The translations under genes were made by a program, and so were the position numbers. From assembly GCA_028283825.1 (NCBI GenBank), contig JAPWJW010000004.1:438292-502291 (forward strand): a stretch of 64,000 nt of DNA, written 5' to 3'. Each line of letters starts with the position of its first letter. Within the stretch, counting starts at the first letter, position 1. Source of the DNA: Azospirillaceae bacterium (GTDB lineage Bacteria; Pseudomonadota; Alphaproteobacteria; Azospirillales; Azospirillaceae). Positions 16,588-26,486 of this stretch are shown here, piece after piece. A model generated the notes under the pieces. That model was given only the letters and a program-made list of their open reading frames with translations, did not search any database and was not told the DNA's origin.

Positions 16588-18240
16588 TCAGAAATTAAAG
16601 CGTACGCCGGTGGTGGGCGCGAAGTCGTTGTTGTACAGGTAGCCGGCGGCCTGGCCCCCGCTGACCTGTGAGTACATGAAGCCCAGATAGGCGTCGAACC
16701 GCTTGGCGAAGCGATAATCCGCCACCATCGACCAGGCGTTCAGCGTGCCGGAACAGGTGGCGGCACTGGTGTCCGAACAGCTTTTGGCGCCATAGCTGTT
16801 CTGCCCGTAATGGTAATAGGCGCCCGTCAGATCGACCTTGGAGGTCACGGCGTACTTGGCCCCACCCCACACCACCTGCAGGATCTTGTCGTGCGGGAAG
16901 GCCGTGTTGTTGACGATGGCCAGGGTATAGCCGCCGATGTCGGTGGTGCCCGCCTGCAAGGGCACCGACGGGTTGGAATAGTCGATGTACTCATAACCCG
17001 CGAAGAACTTCAGGTCGCGGTCCAGCGTGTATGAGGCCATCAGGCTGTAGGCGTCGTTGTCCGAGATGGTGCCGGCCAGCGAGGTGCGCGGGCTGTAGCC
17101 CAGCGCCTGCACCTGGGTGACCTGCGCCGCCGTCAGCGGGCCGACCGACACCGCGTTCTGCTTGTGGGCGAAGGCGGCGTCGAACGACAGGCCGCCGATG
17201 TCGCTGCCGACATCGAATTCCAGCGCGTTGCCGTGCATGCCGCCGTTGTCCTCACCGAACTGGTAGAGGGCGCCGACGCGCACCGGACCGATCTTGTTGG
17301 TGTATTTGACGGCGTTGTCCAGGCGGAAGTCTTCCGTGTCGCCGCCACCGCCGGCCACGCCGGAAAAACCGATGACCGAGAAGGCGTACGAGGCGCCCTG
17401 GGGGTCATAGGCGAAGACGTTGTCGGCGACCAGGGAGTTCTGGCGGCCCACGGTCAGCGTGCCCCACACCGGTGAACTGACGCCGGCGTAGGCGGCGCGG
17501 TTGAAGGCCTGGCCGGCGTGGCTGCTGTCGCCATAGCCGGTCTGCTTGGTGGTCGCCAGGCCGTTGTTGGCGGCGATCGATCCGGGGCCGTCGGCCAATT
17601 GGCCCGATTGCGGGTTGAAGCCGGTTTCCAGCTTGAACACCGCCGACCAGCCGTCGGCGATCTCCTCCGACCCCTTCAGGCCGATCTTGGACTGGCTGAG
17701 GCCGTTGGAGGTGAAGGTGGCGGTGCCCTTGTTGCCGTTCTTGCTGACCAGGTAGTTCACGGCGTCCGGCCAGTACTGGCTCAGCGGCGCGCCGTGGGAC
17801 TGATAGCCGAAGCCCACGTCCACCGTGCCGTACAGCGTGATGCCGTAATAGCTCAGGCTGCCGTCGCCCGGCGGCTTGGTGGAATGGGCCATGTCGTAGG
17901 CCGCCTTCTGCGCCGCGTCGGCCGCCACCTGGGCGGATTGTGCGCGATCGGCCGCCTGCTGCGCCGTCTGGGCGGTCGCGGCGGCGGTGGCCGTGCTTAG
18001 GCTGGTGGTCTGCGTCTGCTGCGTTTCCAGCGTGTTCAGCCGGTCCTGCATCGCCTGCATGGCCTTGGACTGGGCGGCCATCTGCTCCTGCGCCTGCTTC
18101 ATCTGGGCGCGCAGCTGGCGTAGTTCATCCGCGTCATTGGCCCAGGCTGGCTGGCTGGCGAGGGCCAGCAGGCCGCAGGCGGCCGTCATGGCCAAGCCGC
18201 GGCGCCATTTGGGGCGCCGGCGGACATCGTGTCGGTTCAT
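16588..18240 (-). CDS. Outer-membrane porin, porin_4/OmpC type
   Basis: A 550-residue porin. The start ATG at 18240 gives a basic n-region and a signal peptide ending QPAWA; a far upstream in-frame extension was rejected. The mature N-terminus holds a heptad coiled coil (ELRQLRAQMKQAQEQMAAQS, then an Ala/Gln-rich tract) as in periplasmic-anchored porins, then a trimeric-porin barrel (SYYGITLYGTVDVGFGYQSHG, GLKGSEEIADGWSAVFKLET, GTLTVGRQNSL). The last residues GVRFNF end in Phe. It would let small solutes cross the outer membrane. It has a 5' leader region of almost 500 bp shared with the divergent FecI-type sigma gene. Confidence 0.9.
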   Translation of the reverse strand: MNRHDVRRRPKWRRGLAMTAACGLLALASQPAWANDADELRQLRAQMKQAQEQMAAQSKAMQAMQDRLNTLETQQTQTTSLSTATAAATAQTAQQAADRAQSAQVAADAAQKAAYDMAHSTKPPGDGSLSYYGITLYGTVDVGFGYQSHGAPLSQYWPDAVNYLVSKNGNKGTATFTSNGLSQSKIGLKGSEEIADGWSAVFKLETGFNPQSGQLADGPGSIAANNGLATTKQTGYGDSSHAGQAFNRAAYAGVSSPVWGTLTVGRQNSLVADNVFAYDPQGASYAFSVIGFSGVAGGGGDTEDFRLDNAVKYTNKIGPVRVGALYQFGEDNGGMHGNALEFDVGSDIGGLSFDAAFAHKQNAVSVGPLTAAQVTQVQALGYSPRTSLAGTISDNDAYSLMASYTLDRDLKFFAGYEYIDYSNPSVPLQAGTTDIGGYTLAIVNNTAFPHDKILQVVWGGAKYAVTSKVDLTGAYYHYGQNSYGAKSCSDTSAATCSGTLNAWSMVADYRFAKRFDAYLGFMYSQVSGGQAAGYLYNNDFAPTTGVRFNF

Positions 18241-18732
18241 GGGTAAGTCAACTCCCTGGGCACCGCCCGCGCGGCCAACGCGCCGGCGGTGCCCTATCCG
18301 GTTACATGGGCGTGCGTTTTCGCCTGGCCGATCGGGCCAGGAGCCGCGACAAGTCCTGCTGCGACCGCGAAATAACGGCCCCATCAGGCGTATTGACCTG
18401 TTGCGGTGCACAAAAATTTTCAGGCATTCTAAAAGAGTTGTTAACTCTTCTTTAAAGAAGATATCGACGACGAAGCAATCGTCCGCGACATCCTGTACTG
18501 GGTAAGTTTCCTCTATCGACGTGCCATCTTCGGTGGTCGTCTTTTTTGTCAACGATACTTATGGGTAAGAACTACATGGATATTAAGTAGATGCTTGGGC
18601 GGCCAAGGCGACTAAATAATTTTTCAGTTAGATGAAACCCAATTTAATTGTCTGAAGCGCTGGGCCGCGCCGTCTTCCGGGCGCCCCGCCCTTCGGTTAT
18701 GGTGGACCCCTCTTTCCGGACGGAGCCCGCGC
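18241..18732. promoter_or_regulatory. Divergent control region between porin and ECF sigma genes
   Basis: A 490-bp gap without a credible gene. It contains a perfect AAGAGTT-GTT-AACTCTT inverted repeat at 18433-18449 followed on the minus side by TTTTAG, which could be an operator or a leader hairpin for the porin transcript. The part at 18540-18650 is AT-rich and suited to promoters. Confidence 0.5.
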
Positions 18733-19239
18733 ATGGACGATCCCTTGATGGCAGATCGACTGGCCAGCCCTGGCCTGTGGGCGCGTTTGCGCCGCCAGCT
18801 GACCCGCCTGACCGGGTCGCAGGACGTGGACGACCATCTGCATACCGCCTTCATGAAGCTTGAGGCCTATCGGGCGCGCGAACCGGTGCGGAACCCTGAG
18901 GCCTTCCTGGTGCGCGCCGCCGCCAACAGCGCGCTGGACGAACACCGCCGGGTGCAGCGCCAGGCGTCCCTGCCGTTGGGCGATGCCGATCTGGGCCCGT
19001 CCCTGGCGGACGAGGCCCCCTTGCAGGATGAGGTCTACGCCGCCCGCCAGCGGCTGGACCGGGTGCGCCAGAGCATTGCCCAACTGCCGCCGCGCACGCG
19101 GGAGATTTTCCTGATGCACCGCCTGGACGGCCTGAAATACCATGAGATCGCGGCGCGGCTGGGCATCAGCCAGAGTGCCGTGGAGAAACACATCGCCAAG
19201 GCGGCCCTGGCGCTGGCGGCGTGGACGAAGGGTTGGTGA
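18733..19239 (+). CDS. FecI-like ECF sigma factor
   Basis: A 168-residue ECF sigma factor. Region 2 lies in the first half (LTGSQDVDDHLHTAFMKLEA; VRNPEAFLVRAAANSALDEH) and region 4 in the second (IAQLPPRTREIFLMHRLDGL, then YHEIAARLGISQSAVEKHIA). It is followed by a FecR-type regulator with overlapping stop/start and then a TonB receptor carrying an N-terminal signalling domain. This is the classic FecI-FecR-FecA cell-surface signalling set: ligand at the receptor signals through FecR to free the sigma factor. GGAG lies 7 nt before the start. Confidence 0.93.
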   Translation: MDDPLMADRLASPGLWARLRRQLTRLTGSQDVDDHLHTAFMKLEAYRAREPVRNPEAFLVRAAANSALDEHRRVQRQASLPLGDADLGPSLADEAPLQDEVYAARQRLDRVRQSIAQLPPRTREIFLMHRLDGLKYHEIAARLGISQSAVEKHIAKAALALAAWTKGW

Positions 19240-20208
19240 GACAGGTGGCCCGGGCAGATATTCAGGATGCGGCTCCCCATACTGCCGCCGATGTCGAGGC
19301 CGCCGCCTGGATGGCGCGGCTGCGCGGGCCCGACCGGACGGAGGCGGCGTTGGCCGCCTTCCGCGCCTGGTGCGACGCTGACCCCGCGCACGCCGCCGCG
19401 TTTGAGCACATGACCGCCGTCTGGGACGTGGCTGGCGGCCTTCATGCCGAGCGTGCGGCCCTTTCGGGTGGCGCCACGCCGGCCGCCCGGCCCAGCCGCC
19501 GCCTGGTGTTGGCCGGCGTCGCCGGCGCCCTGGCGCTGGGCCTGGGCGGTGTGGGCTTCTGGCAGCGGGCGGGCGCCACCGTCTACAGCACGGCGGTGGG
19601 GGAGCAACGCCGGCTGTCGCTGGCCGACGGCACCCGCGTCATCCTGGATACCGACAGTGAGATCCGGGTGCGTCTCAGCGACCGGGCGCGGCGCGTGGCC
19701 CTGGTGCGCGGGCGCGCCAGCTTCGCGGTGGCCGACGACCGGCGGCCCTTACCTGGTGGACGCCGCCGACCGCCATATCGAGACCGACCCCGGTGCGGCC
19801 CAGTTCGACGTCCGCCGGGATGACGACATCGTCACCGTCACCCTGGTGGCGGGCGGTGCCCGGGTGCTGGGGCAGGTCGCCGCCCCGGTCACCCTGGCCG
19901 GTGGGCAGCAGTTGGTGGCGTTGCAGGCCGGAAACGAGGTCGACCAGCCCAACGTGGCCGACGCCACCGCCTGGCAAAGCGGCCGTGCCGTGTTCCGCGG
20001 TGACACCCTGGCGGCGGCGGCGGCGGAGATGAACCGCTACAGCCCGGTCAAGCTGACGGTGTCACCCCAGGCGGCGGGCTTGCGGGTCAGCGGCACCTAC
20101 CGCGTGGGCGACAACGCCGCCTTCGCCCATTCCGTCGGGACGCTGCTGTCGCTGCATGTCGTGGCCAGTGGGGGGCGGGGCGGCGACGGCTTGATGCTCA
20201 CCCCGTGA
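19236..20208 (+). CDS. FecR-family anti-sigma/sigma regulator (frameshifted)
   Basis: A single-pass membrane regulator of about 323 residues after correcting one extra T at 19749-19750. The N-terminal cytoplasmic domain (AAAWMARLRGPDRTEAALAA, DADPAHAAAFE) binds the sigma factor; a membrane helix (LVLAGVAGALALGLGGVGFW) is followed by the periplasmic FecR domain (VGEQRRLSLADGTRVILDTD) and, in the shifted frame, PYLVDAADRHIETDPGAAQF to the end. Read literally it stops at 19823. The GTG at 19236 overlaps the sigma stop as GTGA, a normal coupled start; a GTG at 19221 is the alternative. Confidence 0.88.
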
Positions 20209-20317
20209 CATATTCATGAAATTCCAAAAAATCCCCGAAAAAGGGATGAGGTAAATCCCGGCGCCCGCGTCGACGGGAAGGGGCTGCGGGGCAGCGCCCG
20301 TCATCTCGGGGGATATC

Positions 20318-22750
20318 ATGGGTTTCAAACAAGAAAGTCGGGCGGTCGGATCCCGTTTGCGTCGCGCCCTGGTCGTGGGTACGGCGCTGGCGCTGCTGAT
20401 GGGGGCGGGGATCGCCGGCGGTGCCGCCGCGCAGACCGGTGCCATCGCGCAAATCCAGCTGCCGTCGCAGGCGCTGGCCGCCTCGCTGGAGGCGGTGTCG
20501 CGCCAGACCGACACCAACATCCTGTTCACGCCCGACATGGTGGCCGGCCGCATCGCCCCGGCGCTCAGCGGCCCGATGACCGTGCGCGACGCCGTGGCCC
20601 GCTTGCTGGCCGGCAGCGGGCTTGAGGCCGTGCCGGACGCCGGCGGCGGCCTGGTGGTGCGCAAGATGGTGCCGCACGCGGCGGCTGGCGGCTCGCAGCC
20701 TGAGGTCCAACTGGCGGCGGCGGACCTGTCGGAAATCGTCGTCACCGCCCAGCGGCGGGCGGAAAATTTGCAGGACGTGCCGGTGGCGGTGACCGCCCTG
20801 CCGGCCAAGACGCTGCGCGACCAGCGCATCACCAACCTGCAGGACGTGTCGCGGGTCACACCGGGCCTGCTGGTCTCCTCCTTCAGCTACAGCAGCCCGA
20901 CCATCGCCATCCGCGGCGCCAGCAACACCTTCACCCAGATCGGGGTGAACCGCCCGGTGGCGGTGGTGCTGGACGACGTGTTCATCACCCGCAGCTCGGC
21001 CGCCATGTTCGATCTGTTCGATCTGGATTCCGTGCAGGTTCTGCGCGGGCCACAGGGCACGCTGTTCGGCCGCAATGTCACCGGCGGCGCCATCCTGCTG
21101 AACACCCGCAAGCCATCCTTCACCACGCCGGAGGTCGCGGGCTCCATCGGCTACGGCAACTACAACGCCTTCGACGTCAACGCGTTGGTCAGCGGCCCCA
21201 TCAGTGACGACGTGGCGGCCAAGCTGGTGGTCTCCCGCCACAGCCATGACGGTTACGGCCAGGATCGGCTGACCGGCCGGCCGGAGGACGATCTGGACAA
21301 CACCAATTTGCGCGGCCAGCTGCGCGCCCGCGCCGGCCGGGTCGACACCCTGTTCACCCTGGACTACAGCGACGACCACAACGGTGGGCGCACCCTGTCG
21401 TCCCTGGGCGGCGGTGATGACGGCAACCCGCGCACCTCCGAACTGGGCTTCCCGCAGAGTTTCACCCGCCACATGGCGGGCTTCGCCAACACCACCGACA
21501 TTGATGTGGGCCAGGGCACGGTCACCGCCATCACCGCCTACCGCCTGTCGCGCGCGGTGGAGCGCTATTCGTCCACCGGCACCAACTACGCCTTCCTGAC
21601 GACCGGCAGCCAGCAGATGAACGACGATGCCGACAACGTGAAGGATTTCTCCGAAGAGGTGCGCTACACCAGCCCGGAATGGGATCTGGGCCACTTCGTC
21701 GCCGGCGTCTATTACCTGAACGAGGACGCGACCCGGCAGCTGGGCGTGCGCAACTACGCGGCGCGCACCGGTGCGCTGACCGCCAACACCCTGGCCAACC
21801 AGTCGGTGGGCACCAACAGCATCTCCGGTTTCCTGGACGGCACCGTCAACCTGCCGGCGGATGTCAAGCTGACCCTGGGCGGCCGCTACACCCTGGATGA
21901 GAAGCAGGGCGACCTGATCCGCACCAACTACCTGACACCGGCCCTGGGCTTCAGCACCGGTGACCTCAACAGCGCCTGGGCGCAGTTCACGCCCCGCGCC
22001 GTGCTGTCGTGGCAGCCGACGCCGGATTACATGCTGTACGCCAGCATGGCCAAGGGCTTCACCTCCGGCGGCTACAATACGGAGGCGACCACGCTGGCCG
22101 CCATCGCCACCCCCTTCAATCCTGAAAAGGTGACGAATTATGAGGTGGGCGCCAAGACCAGCTGGTGGGACCAGCGCCTGACCGCCAACCTGGCGCTGTT
22201 CCACCTGGATTACCGGGACAAGCAGGAATACGTGCAGAACACCGTCACCGGCATCGGCACCATCCTGAACGCCGCCAAGGCGACGTCGCAGGGGGCGGAA
22301 CTGGAACTGGGTTTCCACCCCCTCCAGGGCTTGGACCTGACCGCCGCCTATTCCTACCTGGACACCGCCTATGATGATTTCTTCATCGCCCGGGTGGTGA
22401 ACAACACCGGCCATCCGCTGGGCTCCTCGCCCAAGCACAAGCTGGCGCTGACCGCCAATTATGAGACGGCGGTGGGCACCCTGGGCTACGTCGGCGGCAA
22501 CCTCAGTTATTCGTGGATGGACGACTATTACACCGGCGCCACCAAAAGCCCGCAGCTGTTCGTGCCGGTCTACTACCTGGTCAACGCCAGCCTGACCTTC
22601 CAGACGCCGGACCGCCATTACCGCCTGACGCTGTGGGGCAAGAACCTGCTGGACCGGGATTATCTGCAGACGCCGTCCACCGCCGGCGTGCTGTCGGAAT
22701 ATCTGGGCGCCCCCCGCACCTACGGCGCCACCCTGTCGGCGGACTTCTGA
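20318..22750 (+). CDS. TonB-dependent receptor with FecA-type signalling domain
   Basis: An 810-residue outer-membrane receptor. A signal peptide (ending about GGAAA) is followed by a secretin/TonB short N-terminal domain (IQLPSQALAASLEAVSRQTD) that signals to FecR, a plug domain (EIVVTAQRRAENLQDVPVAV; LRGPQGTLFGRNVTGGAI) and a 22-strand barrel ending GATLSADF. It imports an unknown ligand, such as a siderophore, heme or glycan, using TonB energy. The plug style resembles sugar- or drug-type receptors common in Alphaproteobacteria, so iron is not certain. It is preceded by its sigma/anti-sigma pair, and a secreted hydrolase gene starts 2 nt after its stop. Confidence 0.93.
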   Translation: MGFKQESRAVGSRLRRALVVGTALALLMGAGIAGGAAAQTGAIAQIQLPSQALAASLEAVSRQTDTNILFTPDMVAGRIAPALSGPMTVRDAVARLLAGSGLEAVPDAGGGLVVRKMVPHAAAGGSQPEVQLAAADLSEIVVTAQRRAENLQDVPVAVTALPAKTLRDQRITNLQDVSRVTPGLLVSSFSYSSPTIAIRGASNTFTQIGVNRPVAVVLDDVFITRSSAAMFDLFDLDSVQVLRGPQGTLFGRNVTGGAILLNTRKPSFTTPEVAGSIGYGNYNAFDVNALVSGPISDDVAAKLVVSRHSHDGYGQDRLTGRPEDDLDNTNLRGQLRARAGRVDTLFTLDYSDDHNGGRTLSSLGGGDDGNPRTSELGFPQSFTRHMAGFANTTDIDVGQGTVTAITAYRLSRAVERYSSTGTNYAFLTTGSQQMNDDADNVKDFSEEVRYTSPEWDLGHFVAGVYYLNEDATRQLGVRNYAARTGALTANTLANQSVGTNSISGFLDGTVNLPADVKLTLGGRYTLDEKQGDLIRTNYLTPALGFSTGDLNSAWAQFTPRAVLSWQPTPDYMLYASMAKGFTSGGYNTEATTLAAIATPFNPEKVTNYEVGAKTSWWDQRLTANLALFHLDYRDKQEYVQNTVTGIGTILNAAKATSQGAELELGFHPLQGLDLTAAYSYLDTAYDDFFIARVVNNTGHPLGSSPKHKLALTANYETAVGTLGYVGGNLSYSWMDDYYTGATKSPQLFVPVYYLVNASLTFQTPDRHYRLTLWGKNLLDRDYLQTPSTAGVLSEYLGAPRTYGATLSADF

Positions 22751-22752
22751 CC

Positions 22753-23982
22753 ATGGCGACTGTTGATCGCCGCCGCTTCTGCCAGGGTTTGGCCGGGGCG
22801 GCGGGCCTGGCGGCCTTTCCCGTCCGGGCCCAGGCCGCCGGTTTGCCGCCCTGGACACCGGGCACGCTGGACATCCACCACATCGACATCGGGCGGGGCA
22901 ACGCCACCTTCATCCTGGGGCCGGACGGCACCACGATGCTGGTCGATTGCGGCGCCAGCGACGACGGGCCGGAATTGTCGGCACCGGCCCGGCCCGACGC
23001 CAGCCGGGGGCCGGGCGAATGGGTGGCGCGCTATGCTTTGCGCCAGGCCGCGGCGGCGGGGCGCGACAGCCTGGACTATCTGGTGGTCACCCACGTCCAC
23101 CCCGACCACATCGGCGACGTGGCGGCGAACTTGGCACGGGCGCCGGACGGCGACTATCGCCTGACGGGGGTCAGCGAGGTTGACCGCCATATGCCGGCGG
23201 CCCTGGTGATCGACCGCGCCTATCCCGACTACGGCGCCTTGCCGCCGCCGCCGGCCCCCTTCACCGCCAACTACCGCGCCTGGCTGGACGCGCGCTCACG
23301 CGCCGGCCGGCCGGTGCAGGCGGCGCGGGTGGGCTCGACCGACCAGATCACCGCCAAGGGCGGCCTCACCGTGCGGATGCTGGCCGGCAACGGCCGGGTG
23401 TGGACGGGGCGGGAGGGTGAAAGCCGCCCCCTGTTCCCCGACCTCACCACCCTGGCGCCCGCCGACCGGCCAAGCGAGAACATGGCTTCCCTGGCCCTGC
23501 GCCTGGACTACGGCCGCTTCCGCTATTTCACCGGCGGCGACCTGACGGCCAGCACCCGCGACGGCCGTTTCCCCTGGATGGACGTGGAAACGCCGGTGGC
23601 CCAGGCGGCCGGGCGGGTGGAGGTGGCGGTGGCCGACCATCACGGCTATTTCGACGCCTGCGGGCCGGATTTCGTGCGCCTGCTGGACGCCCAGGCCTAT
23701 GTCATCCCGTCCTGGCACGCCACCCACCCCGGCATGGCCCAGATGGAACGCCTGACCGGCGCCTGGCCCGGTGCCACCCCGCGCGACGTCTACGCCACCG
23801 AACTGCTGCCGGCGGCGGCCCAGGTGAACCAACGCTTCCTGCCGGCCCTGCGCAGCCGCCAGGGCCACGTGGTGGTGCGGGTGGCACCCGGCGGCGCCAG
23901 CTACACGATCCACGTGCTGGATTCGACGCGCGAGGACGGCGGCGTGGTCCTCAGCCGGGGGCCGTATCTGTGCCGGGGATAG
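22753..23982 (+). CDS. Tat-exported metallo-beta-lactamase-fold hydrolase
   Basis: A 409-residue protein. The N-terminus (VDRRRFCQGLAGAAGLAAFP) is a twin-arginine signal, so it folds in the cytoplasm and is exported with its metals. The fold is metallo-beta-lactamase of the ComEC/Rec2-like branch: IDIGRGNATFILGPDGTTML, the metal motif TH-V-H-PDHIGD near residue 115, the later FRYFTGGD and the His in VADHHGYFDAC. Substrate unknown. It begins 2 nt after the TonB receptor stop and so belongs to that operon, suggesting it processes the imported ligand or its carrier. Confidence 0.82.
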   Translation: MATVDRRRFCQGLAGAAGLAAFPVRAQAAGLPPWTPGTLDIHHIDIGRGNATFILGPDGTTMLVDCGASDDGPELSAPARPDASRGPGEWVARYALRQAAAAGRDSLDYLVVTHVHPDHIGDVAANLARAPDGDYRLTGVSEVDRHMPAALVIDRAYPDYGALPPPPAPFTANYRAWLDARSRAGRPVQAARVGSTDQITAKGGLTVRMLAGNGRVWTGREGESRPLFPDLTTLAPADRPSENMASLALRLDYGRFRYFTGGDLTASTRDGRFPWMDVETPVAQAAGRVEVAVADHHGYFDACGPDFVRLLDAQAYVIPSWHATHPGMAQMERLTGAWPGATPRDVYATELLPAAAQVNQRFLPALRSRQGHVVVRVAPGGASYTIHVLDSTREDGGVVLSRGPYLCRG

Positions 23983-23988
23983 GCTGGG

Positions 23989-25422
23989 TCAATGCGGCTG
24001 CAACCAATACAGCCGATCATCCTTGTCGAAGCCGGCCAGCAGGCTGTCCATCCCGTTGGGCGCCACGGCGCGGTAACGGCGCATCCGGCCCTGCTGCACG
24101 GAATATTCCTCGATAGGGGTCAGCGTGACGGGTGGCTTGAAGGCCGGCAGGACGTCCCGGCGTGCAGTGGGATCCGACAGCCCCGCCATCATTTCAGGCG
24201 CGAAGATCTTGGTGTCCAGCCGGGGTGCTTCGCTCATGTCCAGGATGGCGGCCAGGCGCTTGTCCACCGGGTCGGCGGCGATTGGGGCCAAGGTCAGGGG
24301 CGTGCCGCCCGGTGCCGAGAGCTCCGCTACGACCCAGGCCATGCGGCGCAAGGCGGCGTCGGCACCCCCGACATTGGCGCAGACGGTGACGGCGATGTCG
24401 TCCGCCGGCAGGCGCAATGTGGCGGCGCTGTATCCCGGGATGCTGCCGGCCCTCAGATGATAGACCCGCCCCCGTGTCTGGCCCAGGTGCCAGCCCAGGC
24501 CATAGGGGATGGACCGGCCGGTGGCCAGCGGTGTGGGCGCCAACATGGGGGCCAAATCCACGGCTGCTATCCTGCCCTGCTTCCAGCCGCCGTCCCAGCG
24601 GGCGATGTCATCGGCATCGAACAGGATGCCGCCGGTGCCGGCGTAAGGGGCGCCCCCATAGGATAGGGGCGCATGGATATAGGTGGGGCCGAGGCTGTCT
24701 CTTGACCGTTCATAAGGTTCGGCGCGTCGCTCAATGATCTGCTCCCCGGCATCGGTCTGGCCGGTGGGGACATACGCCTGCGGGAAGATCCGGTTCGCCA
24801 GGAAGGCGGCGAAGGGCTGTTTTGCGACCGTTTCCACCAGCCAGCCCAGCAGCAGGTCATCTGTGTTGGATGGCGCCCATGCCTCGCCTGCGCTGAAGCG
24901 GGGTGGGGGCGGGCTGGTGATCCGTTGGAAGGCGTCGCGCCGGGGTGGGTGGAATGGATCGGGCAGGATATCCAGGTAATCGGGCAATCCGCTGGTATGG
25001 GTCAGCAAGGATTGGATCGGCGCATCGGCCCAGGCCGGCGGCAGGTCGGGCAGGTAATGGCCGATGGATTGGCCGCGATCGACCAACCCATCCTCGGCCA
25101 GGCGAAGGACACAGAGCGCGGTGACATGCCGGCTCGCCGGCCCCAGATTGAAGAATGTCTGCGCGGTGACGGGAACGCTGAAGGGCAAGGATGCCCAGCC
25201 CCAGCCGTGGAAAGCGGTACGGCCATGGCTGGTGACCGTCAGCGCCACGCCGGGACTGCCGACTTCCTGGATCACCCCTGCCAGCCGCTGCACGGTATCG
25301 ACGGGCAGGGCGTCAAGCATCAGCAGGGGCGGCCTGAGCGTGGTTGACGATGCCCACCCCCGGCCTGTTTGTGCCATCAACGCCGCCGCCATTCCCGCGG
25401 CCAGCACATCCCGTCGTCGCAT
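23989..25422 (-). CDS. Serine beta-lactamase/esterase-like protein lacking catalytic motifs
   Basis: A 477-residue exported protein of the serine beta-lactamase/penicillin-binding-protein superfamily. MRRRDVLAAGMAAALM is a Tat-type signal; the start at 25422 has GGGGGA 8 nt upstream. In the family the active-site motif reads G-S-x-x-K after F-x-x-G; here it is FFNLGPASRHVTAL, with Pro where Ser is expected and Arg where Lys is expected. The second motif, usually Y-S/A-N, reads APSN. The fold landmarks (LLTHTSGLPDYLD; GLGWHLGQ; IPGYSAATLRLP) are present. It may be a binding or structural pseudo-enzyme. It is convergent with the metallo-hydrolase gene. Confidence 0.82.
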   Translation of the reverse strand: MRRRDVLAAGMAAALMAQTGRGWASSTTLRPPLLMLDALPVDTVQRLAGVIQEVGSPGVALTVTSHGRTAFHGWGWASLPFSVPVTAQTFFNLGPASRHVTALCVLRLAEDGLVDRGQSIGHYLPDLPPAWADAPIQSLLTHTSGLPDYLDILPDPFHPPRRDAFQRITSPPPPRFSAGEAWAPSNTDDLLLGWLVETVAKQPFAAFLANRIFPQAYVPTGQTDAGEQIIERRAEPYERSRDSLGPTYIHAPLSYGGAPYAGTGGILFDADDIARWDGGWKQGRIAAVDLAPMLAPTPLATGRSIPYGLGWHLGQTRGRVYHLRAGSIPGYSAATLRLPADDIAVTVCANVGGADAALRRMAWVVAELSAPGGTPLTLAPIAADPVDKRLAAILDMSEAPRLDTKIFAPEMMAGLSDPTARRDVLPAFKPPVTLTPIEEYSVQQGRMRRYRAVAPNGMDSLLAGFDKDDRLYWLQPH

Positions 25423-25518
25423 TTCATCCATTCCCCCAAACGCTACCATGGTCCGCCATCATCCGCCTTTTTTCGGCGGAACCAGGGCGGTGGCGTGGTT
25501 TTCAGACGGCGCCTTCTG

Positions 25519-26360
25519 TCACCCCATCGCCGCCCGGTGGGCGGCCAGGACGCGGATGTCGGTCTCGTGCAGGACGATGGCGGACAGGCGGCCGCTGCGA
25601 TAGGCGCCGGTGTCGACGGCGATGCGCTGGGGCAGGATGTCGACCTCGGGCACGATGGTGTGGCCGTGGACGATGACCTTCTCATGCGGGCCCGGTGCCA
25701 GCATGAAGGGCGCGCGGATCCACAGCAGGTCTTCCGGGGCCTGTTCGTCCAAGGGCACGCCGGGGCGGATGCCGGCATGGACGAAGGCATAGTCGCCATA
25801 GGTGACGCTGTATTCCAGCCCTTCCAGGAAGCGCCGGTGTGAGGGCGGCAGCTGGGCGGCCAGCGCCTCGGCCAGGGCCAGGCCCTGCTGTGCCGCCGGC
25901 CCGTCCATCACCGCCGGGATGCCGTAGCTGCGCAGGGTGGCGGGCCCGCCGAACTCCAGCCAGCGCAGGGCCGCCAGCGGGTTGTTCAGGAAGTCCAGCA
26001 TGGACTGCTCATGGTTGCCGCGCAGGCAATGGCGGGTGAAACCGGGCAGCAGGTCGTCCAGGGCATGGCCGTCCATGGCCGCACCCCCGCGCAGCAGGTC
26101 GATCACCCCCCGGCTGTCCGGCCCCCGGTCGACATAGTCGCCCAGCATGACCAGCACGGGCTTCAGCCCCGGGGTTCGCGTCCGGACCCGTTCGAAGTCG
26201 CGGGCGATGATGTCCAGCAGGGCGCGCAGCAGCGCCAGTTCGCCGTGCACGACTCGCCGACGGCATAAACGATGTGCCCGGCGGGTGGGCGCGGGGCGTT
26301 CGGGCCGCCGGGGGCGGGGGCCCTCGAGGGCCGCAGGGCGTCGCGCAGTCGGTTCAGCAT
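25519..26360 (-). CDS. Metallophosphoesterase, serine/threonine-phosphatase type (two-base insertion)
   Basis: A PPP-family metallophosphatase (ApaH/PrpE-like) of about 279 residues after correction. Metal motifs are D-x-H, GDYVDRGPDSRGV and LRGNHEQSM, then a downstream His pair (FVHAGIRPG; VHGHTIVPEVD). The first motif is broken: at about 26250-26254 a 2-nt insertion turns the expected V-G-D-V-H-G-E-L (GACGTGCACGGC) into another frame, so literal reading from the upstream ATG (26360) fails. All other residues are normal, so it may be an error rather than true loss. It could hydrolyse phosphoproteins or dinucleotides. It follows nsrR on the same strand. Confidence 0.85.
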
Positions 26361-26486
26361 CGCGGGCGGCCGGCATCCCTGTTGGATGGTTCGCGGGTGT
26401 AATGGTTAAGGACGGTAGGGACGTCCGCCGCCCTTGTCACCACCCCATGGGGATAAGGGCAGCGCAGGGCCGGGATGTGAAAAGTG

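Noticed and set aside
16588-18552. Long N-terminal extension of the second porin to 18552
   Set aside because: The extension has no ribosome-binding site and would bury the signal peptide at residue 100. ATG 18240 is preferred.
20198-22858. 886-codon antisense ORF over the TonB receptor
   Set aside because: Composition is biased and domain-free. The sense gene has a clear receptor architecture.
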